Positions 1-8,591 of a stretch of DNA of 64,000 bases are shown in pieces. The notes beneath the pieces were generated by a model. That model was not told the origin of the DNA, did not search any database, and saw only the letters and a list, made by a program, of their open reading frames with translations. Source of the DNA: JBFLVU01 sp037444825 (lineage in GTDB: Bacteria; Acidobacteriota; UBA4820; DSQY01); contig JBBILR010000001.1 of NCBI GenBank assembly GCA_037444825.1, positions 62,001 to 126,000 of the forward strand. The letters are read 5' to 3'. Numbering within the stretch: position 1 is the first letter of the stretch; every line of letters begins with the position of its first letter. The translations under genes and the position numbers were made by a program.

Positions 1-27
1 TACCGGGTGAAAGAGGAGCTTCCGTGA
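1..27 (+). CDS. C-terminal end of an upstream gene (partial)
   Basis: Reading frame 1 is open from the window edge and ends YRVKEELP at a TGA whose first two bases belong to the GTG start of the next gene (GTGA, 4-bp overlap). Only eight residues are visible, so the product cannot be identified from the sequence. By context (a LAB_N protein and a GT39 transferase follow), a family 2 glycosyltransferase would be the usual neighbour, but this is inference only. Confidence 0.5.
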   Translation, partial: YRVKEELP

Positions 28-323
28 CCGGATTCACGTGGCCCCGTTTCTGGCTCGTCCTGGGCTTCGTGGCCCAAGGGGCCTTCTTCATGCGCTTCGT
101 GGTCCAGTGGATCGCCAGCGAGCGGAAGAAGCGGAGCGTCGTCCCCATCGCCTTCTGGTACTTCAGCGTCGTGGGCGGCGTCCTCCTTCTGGCCTACTCC
201 ATCTACCGAAAGGACCCGGTCTTCATCGTGGGGCAGGCCACGGGGCTCTTCATCTATGCGAGGAACCTCATGCTGATTTTCCGGCGGAAGGGCCGGGGAA
301 TCCCCCCCTCCGCCGGGGAGTGA
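24..323 (+). CDS. Small membrane protein, lipid-A-disaccharide synthase N-terminal-like (LAB_N)
   Basis: A 99-residue protein with three hydrophobic segments (about residues 9-27, 43-60 and 67-86) and the family-typical stretches FVVQWIASERKKRSVVP and FWYFSVVGG. This matches the stand-alone LAB_N family, usually found next to a polyprenyl-phosphate glycosyltransferase and an ArnT/PMT-like GT39 enzyme, and probably takes part in lipid or envelope sugar modification at the inner membrane. The GTG start overlaps the preceding stop codon, and the next gene begins 3 bp downstream, so the three appear translationally coupled. Its biochemical role is not established; the family assignment is fairly secure. 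Confidence 0.8.
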   Translation: MTGFTWPRFWLVLGFVAQGAFFMRFVVQWIASERKKRSVVPIAFWYFSVVGGVLLLAYSIYRKDPVFIVGQATGLFIYARNLMLIFRRKGRGIPPSAGE

Positions 324-326
324 GCG

Positions 327-1913
327 GTGGAGCGGCGGCGCCCCCTCCTGGTCCTGCTCCTCTGCGCCGCGGTGTGGGCTTCCCTGATCCCCGCCCGTGG
401 GGTCTGGGCCCCCGACGAGGCCCGCTACGCGGTGGTGGCGAGAGAGATGAAGGAAGCGGGCCGCCTTCTGGTGCCCCTTCTCAACGGCGAAACCTACACG
501 CAGAAGCCTCCCCTCTTTTTCGACCTCGTTCAGCTGGCCTCCGCCCTGTCGGAGGGGGTGCCCGAGTGGGCCGTGAAGGCGCCGAGCCTGCTGGGCGGAC
601 TTCTGACCCTCCTCTTCACGGCCCTCATCGCCGTCCGCCTGCTGGGCCCGCGGGGCGCCTGGCTGGCCCCCCTCCTTCTGGGGAGTTTCTTCAAGTTCGG
701 CTGGCAGGCCCAGTTCGGCCAGATCGACATGGTCCTGACCGCCCTCGTCACGGGGCAGATCGCCTTGGGCCTCCGGTTGGGGGCGGGGCAGGGGAACCGC
801 CGGCTGGGGATCGCGGTCCTCTCCCTTCTGGCCTTCCTGGGGGTCCTGGCCAAAGGGGCCGTGGGGTGCCTTCTGCCGTGGCTGGTTCTTCTGGCCTGGT
901 TTCTCGCCCGAAGGGACCTCGCCGGCCTGAGACGAACGGGGCTGGGCTGGGCGGCGGGCTGGACGGTGCTCCTCACCGCCCTCTGGCTCGCCGCCGCGGG
1001 CCTTCAGGCCGGGTGGGACTACCCCCGGGCCCTGGTCTTCAAGCAATCGGTCCAGCGGTACCTGGAGCCTTGGCACCACAAAGCCCCGCCTTACTACTAC
1101 CTCGGGGTCCTGCTGGCGGACGGCCTTCCTTTCTCCCTCCTCCTGGTCCCCCTGGCGGCCCCCCTGCTCCGCCGGAAGACGTGGCGGGAACCGGGCTCCC
1201 TCCTCCCCCTCCTATGGATGGCCGTCTACCTGGTCTTCTTTTCCCTCTCTTCGGGCAAGCGGTCGGTGTACATCCTCCCCCTCTTCCCCGGCCTGGCCCT
1301 CCTCCTGGCCCACGGCCTCCTGAACCTGGACCTGGGGCGCTGGCCCCGGAGAGGCTTCGTCCTGGCCTACGCCGTCCTTGCGGGGCTCTTCGCCGTCCTC
1401 TCCGCCGCGGCCTTCTGGAAGGTTCCGGAGGCGTACCGGACCCTCCTGCCCTACCTGTCGGGGGGGGGGATCTTGCTGGCGGCGGGGGCCGCGGCGGCGT
1501 CCTGGTGGACCTTCCGGGGCCGGGCCGTGGCGGGTGCCGCCGTCCTGGCCGGCGCGTCCCTCCTCTTCGTGCCGGCGACGGTGGTCCCCGCGGCCGCCCG
1601 CCTGGACCGGGCCAAGGCCCCCCGGGCCCTGGCCCGGGCGGCCCGGCCCGTCCTCGAGGCGGGAGGAACGCTGGCGGTCTTTCCCTCCCTGGTCCCCTCG
1701 GTGAACTACTACGCGGGGGCGAGGACGCCGGTCTTCGGAAAGGGGGAGCGGGCGTCGGCCGAAGGCTACCTCCGGGGAGGGGAGGGGAGGATTCTCCTCG
1801 TCCGCGAGGCGGACTGGGGGGAAGCCGGTTCGTTTCCGGTGCGTTGGGAGGGAACCATCGGGGACGACCGCTACCTGCTGCTGGCCTCTCCCGGCGCCCC
1901 GCCGGCCCCCTGA
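327..1913 (+). CDS. GT39/ArnT-like membrane glycosyltransferase
   Basis: A 528-residue polytopic membrane protein. The N-terminal PDEARYAVVAREM (residues about 28-40) is the catalytic acidic motif of GT-C fold enzymes of the PMT/ArnT class, which move a sugar from an undecaprenyl-phosphate carrier to lipid A or another periplasmic acceptor. Many hydrophobic segments follow, then a short soluble C-terminal part. It starts with GTG 3 bp after the LAB_N gene, consistent with one operon. The acceptor and sugar cannot be deduced. Its last 43 bp overlap the 3' end of the convergent response regulator gene. Confidence 0.8.
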   Translation: MERRRPLLVLLLCAAVWASLIPARGVWAPDEARYAVVAREMKEAGRLLVPLLNGETYTQKPPLFFDLVQLASALSEGVPEWAVKAPSLLGGLLTLLFTALIAVRLLGPRGAWLAPLLLGSFFKFGWQAQFGQIDMVLTALVTGQIALGLRLGAGQGNRRLGIAVLSLLAFLGVLAKGAVGCLLPWLVLLAWFLARRDLAGLRRTGLGWAAGWTVLLTALWLAAAGLQAGWDYPRALVFKQSVQRYLEPWHHKAPPYYYLGVLLADGLPFSLLLVPLAAPLLRRKTWREPGSLLPLLWMAVYLVFFSLSSGKRSVYILPLFPGLALLLAHGLLNLDLGRWPRRGFVLAYAVLAGLFAVLSAAAFWKVPEAYRTLLPYLSGGGILLAAGAAAASWWTFRGRAVAGAAVLAGASLLFVPATVVPAAARLDRAKAPRALARAARPVLEAGGTLAVFPSLVPSVNYYAGARTPVFGKGERASAEGYLRGGEGRILLVREADWGEAGSFPVRWEGTIGDDRYLLLASPGAPPAP

Positions 1914-2278
1914 GGCGGGCCGCCCCCGGTCACCCGGCCGATGACGGCCAGGAGGTCTCCCATGGAAAAGGGCTTGAGGAGGTACGCGGAGGCTCCCGCC
2001 TCCACGGCCGCCCGCCGGTCCTCGTCCAGGGTCTTGGCGGAGACGGCCACCACGGGGGGCAGCGGACGGCCCAGGAGGCGGAGGGCCTTCAGGACCTCCA
2101 GTCCGTCGAAGTCCGGCATGCGGATGTCCAGAAGGATGAGGTCGGGAGCGAAGCGCCCCACCTCCGCGAGGACCTCCCGGCCGTCGCCGGTGCAGAGGAC
2201 TTCGTGGCCTTCCCCCTCCAGCACCGAGGTGAGGAGTTCCCGGATATCGGCGTTGTCGTCGCAGACGAGGATGCGCAT
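1871..2278 (-). CDS. Single-domain response regulator (CheY-like)
   Basis: A 135-residue receiver domain with no output domain. The acidic pocket is C6-D7-D8, the phospho-acceptor is D51 in LILLDIRMPDFDG, the switch Ser is in VAVSAKT (S80), and the conserved Lys is K102 in YLLKPF. I chose the ATG at 2278 because a strong GGGGAGG ribosome site sits 6 bases before it; the frame stays open farther upstream without such a site. There is no cognate kinase beside it. The C-terminal tail is Gly/Pro-rich. It overlaps the convergent glycosyltransferase gene by 43 bp. Confidence 0.85.
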   Translation of the reverse strand: MRILVCDDNADIRELLTSVLEGEGHEVLCTGDGREVLAEVGRFAPDLILLDIRMPDFDGLEVLKALRLLGRPLPPVVAVSAKTLDEDRRAAVEAGASAYLLKPFSMGDLLAVIGRVTGGGPPQGAGGAPGEASSR

Positions 2279-2419
2279 CCGGTACCTCCCCCCGAATCCC
2301 CGACGCCAAGATAGGCCTCCGGCGGTTCTTCCGTCAAGGCCGGCGGAAGCACGGCCTCCGAAGACCTGGAGAAACCCGGGGAGCATATGGATTCGGCGGA
2401 GAAAGGCCCCACCCGGCGC

Positions 2420-3199
2420 CTAGAGCCCCGCGAGATCCGCCAGGGTCCGGACCTCCCGGCTCTCCCGGGCCCTTTCGATCAACCGAAAGAGGATCCTTCC
2501 CGTGACGCGGGCGTCGTCCAGGGCCCGGTGGCGGGCCTTAAAGGAGAGGCCGAAGCGAAAGGCCAGGGCGTCCAGGCTCTTGGGCTCCGAACGGGGGAGC
2601 AGTCTTTTGGCCAGCCAAAGCGTGCAGAGGCGCCCCCGGAGGGGCGGGAGGGGGGCGGGAAGCCGCTCCGCCTCGGCCTGAAGGATTCTCCCGTCGAAGG
2701 GCAGGTTGTGGGCCGCCAGAACCCGCCCGCTCAGCACCGCCTCCAGCCGGGGCCAGAGGGCGGCGAAAGAGGGCGCCCCCTGGAGGTGTCTCTCCGTGAT
2801 CCCCGTCAGCCGAACCACGAAGGGGGAAAGGGGGGTTCCGGGGTCCACCAGGCTGGAGAAAGAGGTCACCTCTTTCCCCGCCCGGAAGACGGCCACCCCC
2901 ACCTCGATGGCCCGCTCGGGGGAGCTCAGGCCATTGGTCTCGAAGTCCAGGACGGCGAATTCCGCCTCCTCGAGGGAGGTCGGGGGAGGAGGGGCCTTGG
3001 GGCGGAGGAGGACCTTCCCCGCCTCCACCAAGAAGCGGCCGTCCCTTTCCAGCAGAGCCTCGAGGACCTTCGGGCCCAACGGCCCCCTTCCGCAGCGGAG
3101 GCAAAGGTCCGCCGCTTCCGGCAGGGGCAGGGAACTCCCCGGCCGGGCCCCCAGAAAGGCTTCCAGGCGGTCGAGGGGGTCCCTGGGGGTGCCTTCCAT
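2420..3199 (-). CDS. DEDDh-type 3'-5' exonuclease (DnaQ/PolC epsilon-like)
   Basis: A 259-residue protein. The C-terminal two thirds is a DEDDh exonuclease domain: motif I AVLDFETNGLSS (D and E), motif II AAHNLPFDGRIL (D), motif III HRALDDARVTGRI (H and D). It would remove 3'-terminal nucleotides as a proofreading or repair nuclease. The N-terminal ~75 residues form an unassigned region with a CLRCGRG cysteine pair. I prefer the ATG at 3199, preceded by GGGAG at 8 bases, over an in-frame TTG at 3217. It is divergent from the cyclic-nucleotide-binding gene with a 54-bp gap. Confidence 0.82.
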   Translation of the reverse strand: MEGTPRDPLDRLEAFLGARPGSSLPLPEAADLCLRCGRGPLGPKVLEALLERDGRFLVEAGKVLLRPKAPPPPTSLEEAEFAVLDFETNGLSSPERAIEVGVAVFRAGKEVTSFSSLVDPGTPLSPFVVRLTGITERHLQGAPSFAALWPRLEAVLSGRVLAAHNLPFDGRILQAEAERLPAPLPPLRGRLCTLWLAKRLLPRSEPKSLDALAFRFGLSFKARHRALDDARVTGRILFRLIERARESREVRTLADLAGL

Positions 3200-3253
3200 G
3201 AAATTGACTCCCGGCAAGGGGGCATAGTAGCATGGGACCGCTGGAGGACGGCC

Positions 3254-3763
3254 ATGGGCGATTTTTCCGAATTGCTCGTCAAAATCCCGCTGTTGCAGGG
3301 CCTGGAACCCGAGGAGTTCGAGCGGGTCGCCCGGCGCTTCCAGGTGGAGAACTTCCCTTCCGGGACGGCGATCCTCGAGCAGGGCTACGGCGGCATGAAG
3401 CTCTTCGTCCTGGCGGAGGGCAAGACCCGGATCTACCGCACTCTCAACGGCTCCCGCGTGGTCATCACCACCCTGGAACCGCCGGAAACCTTCGGCGAGG
3501 TGAGCATCCTCGACGGCGACCCCGCCAGCGCCACGGTGGAGGCGGAGACGGACGTGGTGGTCCTCACGCTGACCCGGGATGACTTCTATGCCCTCATGGA
3601 ATCGAGCCCGACTCTGGCGGCCAGGGTCTACCGGAACCTGCTGAGGACCCTCTGCCAGCGGCTCCGCACCACCACCAACCAGGTGCAGGACTACTTCGCC
3701 ATCAACAAGGCCCTGTGCGAAAACGAAAGCTTCCGGAACTTCTACAAGCTGTTCTGCTCGTGA
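3254..3763 (+). CDS. Cyclic nucleotide-binding domain protein
   Basis: A 169-residue protein that is almost entirely one cyclic-nucleotide-binding (Crp-type effector) domain: LVKIPLLQGLEPEEFERVA, then GTAILEQGYGG and the phosphate-binding cassette region TFGEVSILDGDPASATVEA. No HTH DNA-binding domain follows the long C-terminal helix, so it is not a complete Crp regulator. GGAGG lies 6 bases before the ATG. Its TGA overlaps the GTG start of the penicillin-binding protein (GTGA), which implies co-translation and perhaps a role tied to envelope growth. The ligand is unknown; the family tolerates proteins that bind no nucleotide. Confidence 0.82.
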   Translation: MGDFSELLVKIPLLQGLEPEEFERVARRFQVENFPSGTAILEQGYGGMKLFVLAEGKTRIYRTLNGSRVVITTLEPPETFGEVSILDGDPASATVEAETDVVVLTLTRDDFYALMESSPTLAARVYRNLLRTLCQRLRTTTNQVQDYFAINKALCENESFRNFYKLFCS

Positions 3764-6288
3764 AACGACTCCCCCGGGGTCTTCGCACCTCCTTGCTCCT
3801 CCTCCTGGCCGGAACGGCGGCCGGCATGGCCGTGGGCCTCTACCTCACCCGCGACATCCCCGAGGTGGAGAGCCTCCAGTTCGCCACGCCGCGGCAGATG
3901 ACCCGCATCTACACCCGGGACGGCCGGGTCCTCCAGGAGTACGGTCCCGAAAAGCGGGTGGTGGTCCGCTTCGAGGAGGTCTCCCCCAACTTCTTCAAGG
4001 CCCTCCTGGCCGTGGAGGACGCCGATTTCTACCGGCACCACGGCTTTTCGGTGAAGGCGATCTTTCGGGCGGTCCTCACCGACCTCCTCCACCGCAAAGC
4101 CCGGCAAGGGGGGAGCACCCTCACCCAGCAGCTGGCCCGGAAGTACTTTCTCACCGACGAGAAGACGCTGGTGCGGAAGATCCGGGAACTGATCCTGGCG
4201 GTGAACATCGAATCCCGCTTCACCAAACAGCAGATCCTGGAGATGTACGCCAACAAGGTCTGCTTCGGGGGCGCCTACTACGGCGTGGAGGCCAGCGCCC
4301 GGCACTTCTTCAACAAACGGGCCAAGGACCTGACCATCCCCGAGGCGGCCCTGCTGGCGGGGCTCGTGCAAAGGCCCTCCTACTACTCTCCGCGGAGCCA
4401 CCCCGAGCGGGCCCTCCAGCGCCGGAACGTGGTCCTGGCCCGCATGCGGGACACGGGGGCCATCACCCCCGCCCAGTACGAGGCCTTTTCCAAGGCGCCC
4501 CTGGGCCTCTCCGAGTCGGTGGTGGAGGTCCAGCGGCTGGGGGATTACGTGGCGGAGCAGGTCCGCCAGTACCTCGAGGAAAAGTACGGAGGGGAGCAGC
4601 TCTACGAGAGGGGCCTTCAGGTCCACACCACCATCGACCCCGCCCTCCAAGCCTTGGCGGAAAAGGCCGTCAGGGAAGGCCTCCACGAGTACGCCCGCCG
4701 GCGCGGCTACAAGGGGCCCCAGCGGGGCGAGAAGGCCCCTCCCGAGTACGACGGGCCGGACCTCCAGGCGGGGATGCGGGTCTGGGCCACCGTCACCGCC
4801 TCCGCGCCGGCCCTCCTCACCCTGCGGCTGGGAAGCCGCCGGGTGGAGGTGGGTCCCGAGGGCTGGAAATGGACCGGGATCCAGCACCCCGAGCGGGTCT
4901 TTCAGCCGGGAGACCGGGTCCTCCTCGACATTCTGGACACGGGCCCCCCGGTGAAGGCGGAGGTGGAGCAGGCCCCCATCGCCCAGGGGGCCCTGGTGGC
5001 CGTGAACCCCCACACCGGCGAGGTCCTGGCCATGGTGGGGGGGTACAACTTCGCCTCCTCCATGTTCGACCGGGCGCTCCAGGCCCGGCGGCAGACCGGC
5101 TCCGCCGTGAAGCCCCTCGTCTACGCCACAGCCCTCACGGAGGGAAAGACCCTGGCGGACACGGTGGTGGACACCCCCTTCCTTTTCCTCACCGGGCGGG
5201 AGCGGGCGGAACGTCTCTGCGAGGAAGGCTACATCCCCCGGGACTTCGACAAGGATTTTCTGGGCAAGATCACCTACCGGCGGGCCCTGGAGCACTCCGT
5301 GAACATCGCCGCCGTCCAGGTCCTGGACGAGACCGGCTACCGGCCGGTCATGGAAAACATGCGGCTCCTGGGCATCACCACCGACCTGAAGCCCTACCCT
5401 TCCATGGCCCTGGGGGCCTTCGAGATCAGCCTCTTCGAACTGGCCGGGGCCTTCACGGCCTTCGACAACGGCGGGATCTACGTCCAGCCGCGCTTCATCC
5501 AGCGCATCTCCGACGCCGACGGCAACGTGCTGGAGGAGGTCCGGTCGGTGAGCCGCATGGTCTGGGACCCCCGGGTGGCCTTCCTCATGGTCCAGGCCAT
5601 GCGGGGGGTCGTCCAGAGGGGCACCGCCGCCTCCCTGGCGGACATGGCGGGGAACTTCGCGGGAAAGACCGGAACCACCAACAACTACACCGACTCCTGG
5701 TTCATGGGCTTCAACCCCGCCCTCCTCTGCGGCGTCTGGGCGGGGCGGGACGACCACAAGCCCCTGGGAAACCTGGAGACGGGCTCCCGGGTGGCCCTTC
5801 CCATCTGGCGACGCTTCATGGAGGAGGCCACCCGGGGGCAGGAGAGCCTGGACTGGACCGTCCCCGAGGGGGTGACGGCGGTGGAGGTGGACGCCGCCAC
5901 CGGAAAGCGCGCCTCCCCGGGGGTTCCCTGCTCCGAGGTGCGAACCGAGTACTTTCTGGAGGGCACCGAGCCGCCCCCGTGCACCGAGGCCGACCACTTC
6001 CTCCTGCGCCTGCCCCACTTCCTCCAGTCCTACCCGGTGACGCCGGACCTGGCCCTGGAGATGCCGGCCGCCGACGCGGCCGCCTGGGCCTCCCGCTACC
6101 CTGGTACCGCCGCCTACAACGGGGGGACCCGGTTGATGGTCACCTGGGGGGGGACTACATTCCCCGTGAGGCTGGTGCTGGCCCCGCCCCGGGAGGGCCC
6201 CGTCCCCCAGGCGGTGATGCCGGGCCTGCCCCACGAGGGAGACGTGGCCTGTGGCGCCCGAACGAAGTACATCCACGAAGACCGCTGA
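3760..6288 (+). CDS. mrcA: Class A penicillin-binding protein (PBP1A-type)
   Basis: An 842-residue bifunctional peptidoglycan synthase. A single N-terminal membrane anchor (about residues 10-28) is followed by a GT51 glycosyltransferase domain with catalytic Glu in AVEDADFYRHHG (E86) and the GGSTLTQQLARKYFL motif. The transpeptidase domain carries the SxxK nucleophile in QTGSAVKPL (S448), the SxN motif HSVNIAA, and KTGT at about 636-639. It polymerises glycan strands and cross-links stem peptides in the periplasm. The GTG start overlaps the previous stop (GTGA). The 3' end overlaps the next gene by 38 bp. Confidence 0.93.
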   Translation: MKRLPRGLRTSLLLLLAGTAAGMAVGLYLTRDIPEVESLQFATPRQMTRIYTRDGRVLQEYGPEKRVVVRFEEVSPNFFKALLAVEDADFYRHHGFSVKAIFRAVLTDLLHRKARQGGSTLTQQLARKYFLTDEKTLVRKIRELILAVNIESRFTKQQILEMYANKVCFGGAYYGVEASARHFFNKRAKDLTIPEAALLAGLVQRPSYYSPRSHPERALQRRNVVLARMRDTGAITPAQYEAFSKAPLGLSESVVEVQRLGDYVAEQVRQYLEEKYGGEQLYERGLQVHTTIDPALQALAEKAVREGLHEYARRRGYKGPQRGEKAPPEYDGPDLQAGMRVWATVTASAPALLTLRLGSRRVEVGPEGWKWTGIQHPERVFQPGDRVLLDILDTGPPVKAEVEQAPIAQGALVAVNPHTGEVLAMVGGYNFASSMFDRALQARRQTGSAVKPLVYATALTEGKTLADTVVDTPFLFLTGRERAERLCEEGYIPRDFDKDFLGKITYRRALEHSVNIAAVQVLDETGYRPVMENMRLLGITTDLKPYPSMALGAFEISLFELAGAFTAFDNGGIYVQPRFIQRISDADGNVLEEVRSVSRMVWDPRVAFLMVQAMRGVVQRGTAASLADMAGNFAGKTGTTNNYTDSWFMGFNPALLCGVWAGRDDHKPLGNLETGSRVALPIWRRFMEEATRGQESLDWTVPEGVTAVEVDAATGKRASPGVPCSEVRTEYFLEGTEPPPCTEADHFLLRLPHFLQSYPVTPDLALEMPAADAAAWASRYPGTAAYNGGTRLMVTWGGTTFPVRLVLAPPREGPVPQAVMPGLPHEGDVACGARTKYIHEDR

Positions 6289-7297
6289 GCCCGCCTCCAA
6301 CGCCGTCCTCTGGCGCCCCCTGGAAGGGGGGCGGGTGGTCTGCGACCTCTGCGCCCACCGGTGCCGGATCCTCCCCGGGAAGGCCGGCGTCTGCCGGGTT
6401 CGGGTGAACCGGGAGGGGAGGCTCTGGAGCCTGGTGCGGAACCGGCTCCTGGCCGGCCACGTGGATCCGGTGGAGAAGAAACCCTTCTTTCACTTTCTGC
6501 CGGGGAGCCTCTCCTACTCCATCGCCACGGCGGGGTGCAACTTCCGGTGCCGCTTCTGCCAGAACTTCACCCTGAGCCAGGCGGTGCGGGACGGGGGGGT
6601 GGTTCCGGGGCGCGAGGCGGACCCGGCGTCGGTGGTGGTGGCGGCCCTCTCCACGGGGTGCCGGAGCCTCGCCTACACGTACACCGAGCCGACCATCTTC
6701 TTCGAAACCGCCGAGGAGGTGGGCCTTCTGGCGAGGGAACGGGGCCTGAAAAACCTCTTCGTGACCAACGGCTACCTCACCCGGGAGGCGGCGGACCGCG
6801 CCCGGTCCTTCCTGGACGGGGCCAACGTGGACCTCAAGGGCTTCGACGACGGGCGGTACCGGAAGGTCTGCGGGGCCTCCCTGAAGGGGGTTCTGGAGGG
6901 GCTGGAGGCCCTCCTGTCGGCCTCGGTCTGGGTGGAGGTGACCACCCTCGTGGTCCCGGGCCTCAACGACTCGGAGGCGGAGCTCAGGGCCATCGCCCGC
7001 CACCTCCGCTCCCTCGGGGCCCACATCCCCTGGCACGTGAGCCGCTTCCACCCCGACTACCTCATGGAGGACCGGCGCCCCACCCCCCTGTCCACCCTGG
7101 AGCGGGCCTACGAGATCGGGAAGGAGGAGGGGCTCGCCTTCGTGTACCTCGGCAACGTGCCGGGCCACCGCGGGGAAAACACCCCCTGCCCGAAGTGTGG
7201 GACAATGGTACTGGAGCGGGTGGGCTTCACGCTCCGGAAGGCCCCGCCCGGCGGACGGTGCGGCCGCTGCGGGAGCCCCATTCCGGGGGTTTTCTAA
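6251..7297 (+). CDS. amrS: AmmeMemoRadiSam system radical SAM enzyme
   Basis: A 348-residue radical SAM protein. The cluster-binding motif CNFRCRFC (C96, C100, C103) is preceded by a Cys-rich head (CDLCAHRC, residues 31-38) typical of AmrS/PflA-like proteins. TYTEPTIFFE and ANVDLKGFDD are further family signatures. The C-terminus carries a zinc ribbon (CPKCG ... CGRCG). The reaction is not established. The usual partners, AMMECR1 and Memo-like proteins, are not in this window. The GTG start lies inside the PBP gene (38-bp overlap) with GGGAG upstream, suggesting translational coupling. Confidence 0.85.
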   Translation: MAPERSTSTKTAEPASNAVLWRPLEGGRVVCDLCAHRCRILPGKAGVCRVRVNREGRLWSLVRNRLLAGHVDPVEKKPFFHFLPGSLSYSIATAGCNFRCRFCQNFTLSQAVRDGGVVPGREADPASVVVAALSTGCRSLAYTYTEPTIFFETAEEVGLLARERGLKNLFVTNGYLTREAADRARSFLDGANVDLKGFDDGRYRKVCGASLKGVLEGLEALLSASVWVEVTTLVVPGLNDSEAELRAIARHLRSLGAHIPWHVSRFHPDYLMEDRRPTPLSTLERAYEIGKEEGLAFVYLGNVPGHRGENTPCPKCGTMVLERVGFTLRKAPPGGRCGRCGSPIPGVF

Positions 7298-7320
7298 GAC
7301 CCCCACAGGGAGAACGCTTC

Positions 7321-7737
7321 ATGGCCTTCGGAACCCAGCGGACGGACGGCGACCCCGTTTCGGACATCAACGTGACCCCCCTGGTGGACGTCATGCTGGT
7401 CCTGTTGGTGATCTTCATGATCACGACCCCCCTCTTCGAGCGGGGGATCGACGTCAACCTCCCCCAGACCCAGACCAGCAACATCAGCGGCTCCGAGCGG
7501 GTGATCCTCACCATCCCGAAGGACCGGAACTACATCTATTTCAACAGCCAGCCGGTGAACCGGGCCCTCATGAAGAGCTACCTCCAGCAGATCTTCCGGA
7601 CGCGGAGCGACAAGACCGTCTATCTCTTCGCCGACAAGGCGGTTCCCTACGGGGACGTGCTTTCGGTGATGGACGAGGTGAAGCAGGCGGGCATCGAGAC
7701 GGTGGGTCTGGCCACGGAGCCGCCGTCGTCCCGCTGA
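7321..7737 (+). CDS. exbD: ExbD/TolR-family biopolymer transport protein
   Basis: A 138-residue inner-membrane protein with a short cytoplasmic N-terminus, one transmembrane helix carrying the proton-path Asp (D23 in TPLVDVMLVLLVIFM), and a periplasmic domain ending VMDEVKQAGIETVGLAT. With an ExbB/TolQ partner it would couple proton-motive force to an outer-membrane process. No ExbB/TolQ gene is visible here. It sits 23 bp after amrS and 15 bp before a TonB-like gene, so ExbD and TonB are likely cotranscribed. Confidence 0.88.
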   Translation: MAFGTQRTDGDPVSDINVTPLVDVMLVLLVIFMITTPLFERGIDVNLPQTQTSNISGSERVILTIPKDRNYIYFNSQPVNRALMKSYLQQIFRTRSDKTVYLFADKAVPYGDVLSVMDEVKQAGIETVGLATEPPSSR

Positions 7738-7752
7738 CGGGGGAGGGAGACC

Positions 7753-8559
7753 ATGGCCCAGGGGGCAGCGGGCCCGCCGGCCGGACGGCCCGTTCCGCCG
7801 CACGGCGCCCGCACCGTGCCGGCCCTGCGCACCCCCGTCCTCCGCGAGTCGGGACGGGGGAGGCTGAGACCCCCCTCCGTGCGCCCCAACGACGGCCTTC
7901 CCGTGGCCTTGGTGGTCTCCGTGGGCCTCCATGCGGCCCTCTTCGCCGCGGTGGCGCTTCACCCCGTCATGAGCCAGAAGCCCCGCTTTCCCGACGCCAT
8001 GAGGGTCCGTCTGGTGGACCTTCCCGCGGGGCGGGGCGGGGCCTTGGAGGGAACGCCGGGGCGTTCCGCGGAGCCGGCGCCGCGCCTGCCGGAGCCTCCG
8101 AAGCCCAAGAACCCCAAGACCACCCTTCCCGGGAAGGCGGAGCCTCCCAAGAGCGGGGGGGAGTCGCCGGTTCGGTCCGGACGGGCGGGAAAGGCCGTGG
8201 GACTGGGGGGAGAGGGGGCTCCGGGGCTCGGCGGAAAGGCCGCCGGCCTCCTGCTCGACGAGCCCACCTTCGAGTACGAGTGGTACAAGGCCCGACTGGA
8301 AGACCTCCTGAAATCCAACTGGAAGAAGCCGGTGGTGGACAGCCGGAAGGCCGTCACCGCTTCGGTGCACTTCGTGATCACCGCCCAAGGGGACGCCCAG
8401 AACGTGGAGATCGTCTCCTCGTCGGGCCTTCCTCTCTTCGACCAGAGCGTGTTGCAGGCGGTGTACGGCTCCGCCCCCTTCCCACGCTTCCCGCCGGCCT
8501 ACAAGAACCCCACGCTGGGCGTTTTGTACACCTTCGAGCTGCTGCCGGAAAAGAAGTGA
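7753..8559 (+). CDS. TonB-family energy transducer
   Basis: A 268-residue protein. A cytoplasmic N-terminus is followed by one membrane helix (VALVVSVGLHAALFAAVAL, about residues 55-73), a Pro/Lys-rich periplasmic spacer (residues about 105-165) and a C-terminal TonB/TolA-like domain (about 175-268) with FVITAQGDAQNVEIVSSSG. It would transmit energy from an ExbB/ExbD motor to outer-membrane receptors or to the Tol system. Whether it is a TonB or TolA equivalent cannot be settled from sequence. GGGAGGGAGA precedes the ATG. A strong hairpin begins at its stop codon. Confidence 0.83.
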   Translation: MAQGAAGPPAGRPVPPHGARTVPALRTPVLRESGRGRLRPPSVRPNDGLPVALVVSVGLHAALFAAVALHPVMSQKPRFPDAMRVRLVDLPAGRGGALEGTPGRSAEPAPRLPEPPKPKNPKTTLPGKAEPPKSGGESPVRSGRAGKAVGLGGEGAPGLGGKAAGLLLDEPTFEYEWYKARLEDLLKSNWKKPVVDSRKAVTASVHFVITAQGDAQNVEIVSSSGLPLFDQSVLQAVYGSAPFPRFPPAYKNPTLGVLYTFELLPEKK

Positions 8560-8582
8560 GGGCCGGGGTCTCCCCCGGCCCT
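8559..8582. terminator. Bidirectional hairpin between convergent genes
   Basis: A perfect 10-bp stem AGGGCCGGGG / CCCCGGCCCT with a TCTC loop lies between the convergent stops of the TonB gene and the M56 peptidase gene. No T-tract follows on either strand, so termination strength is uncertain. Confidence 0.55.
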
Positions 8583-8591
8583 CTGCGTGGC

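Noticed and set aside
38..2314. 758-codon frame over the GT39 gene
   Set aside because: Pro/Gly/Arg-rich shadow frame; LAB_N and GT39 are recognised in the competing frames.
3204..3230. TTGACT followed by TAGTAG as a promoter for the cyclic-nucleotide gene
   Set aside because: Only 15-bp spacing and a poor -10 match.
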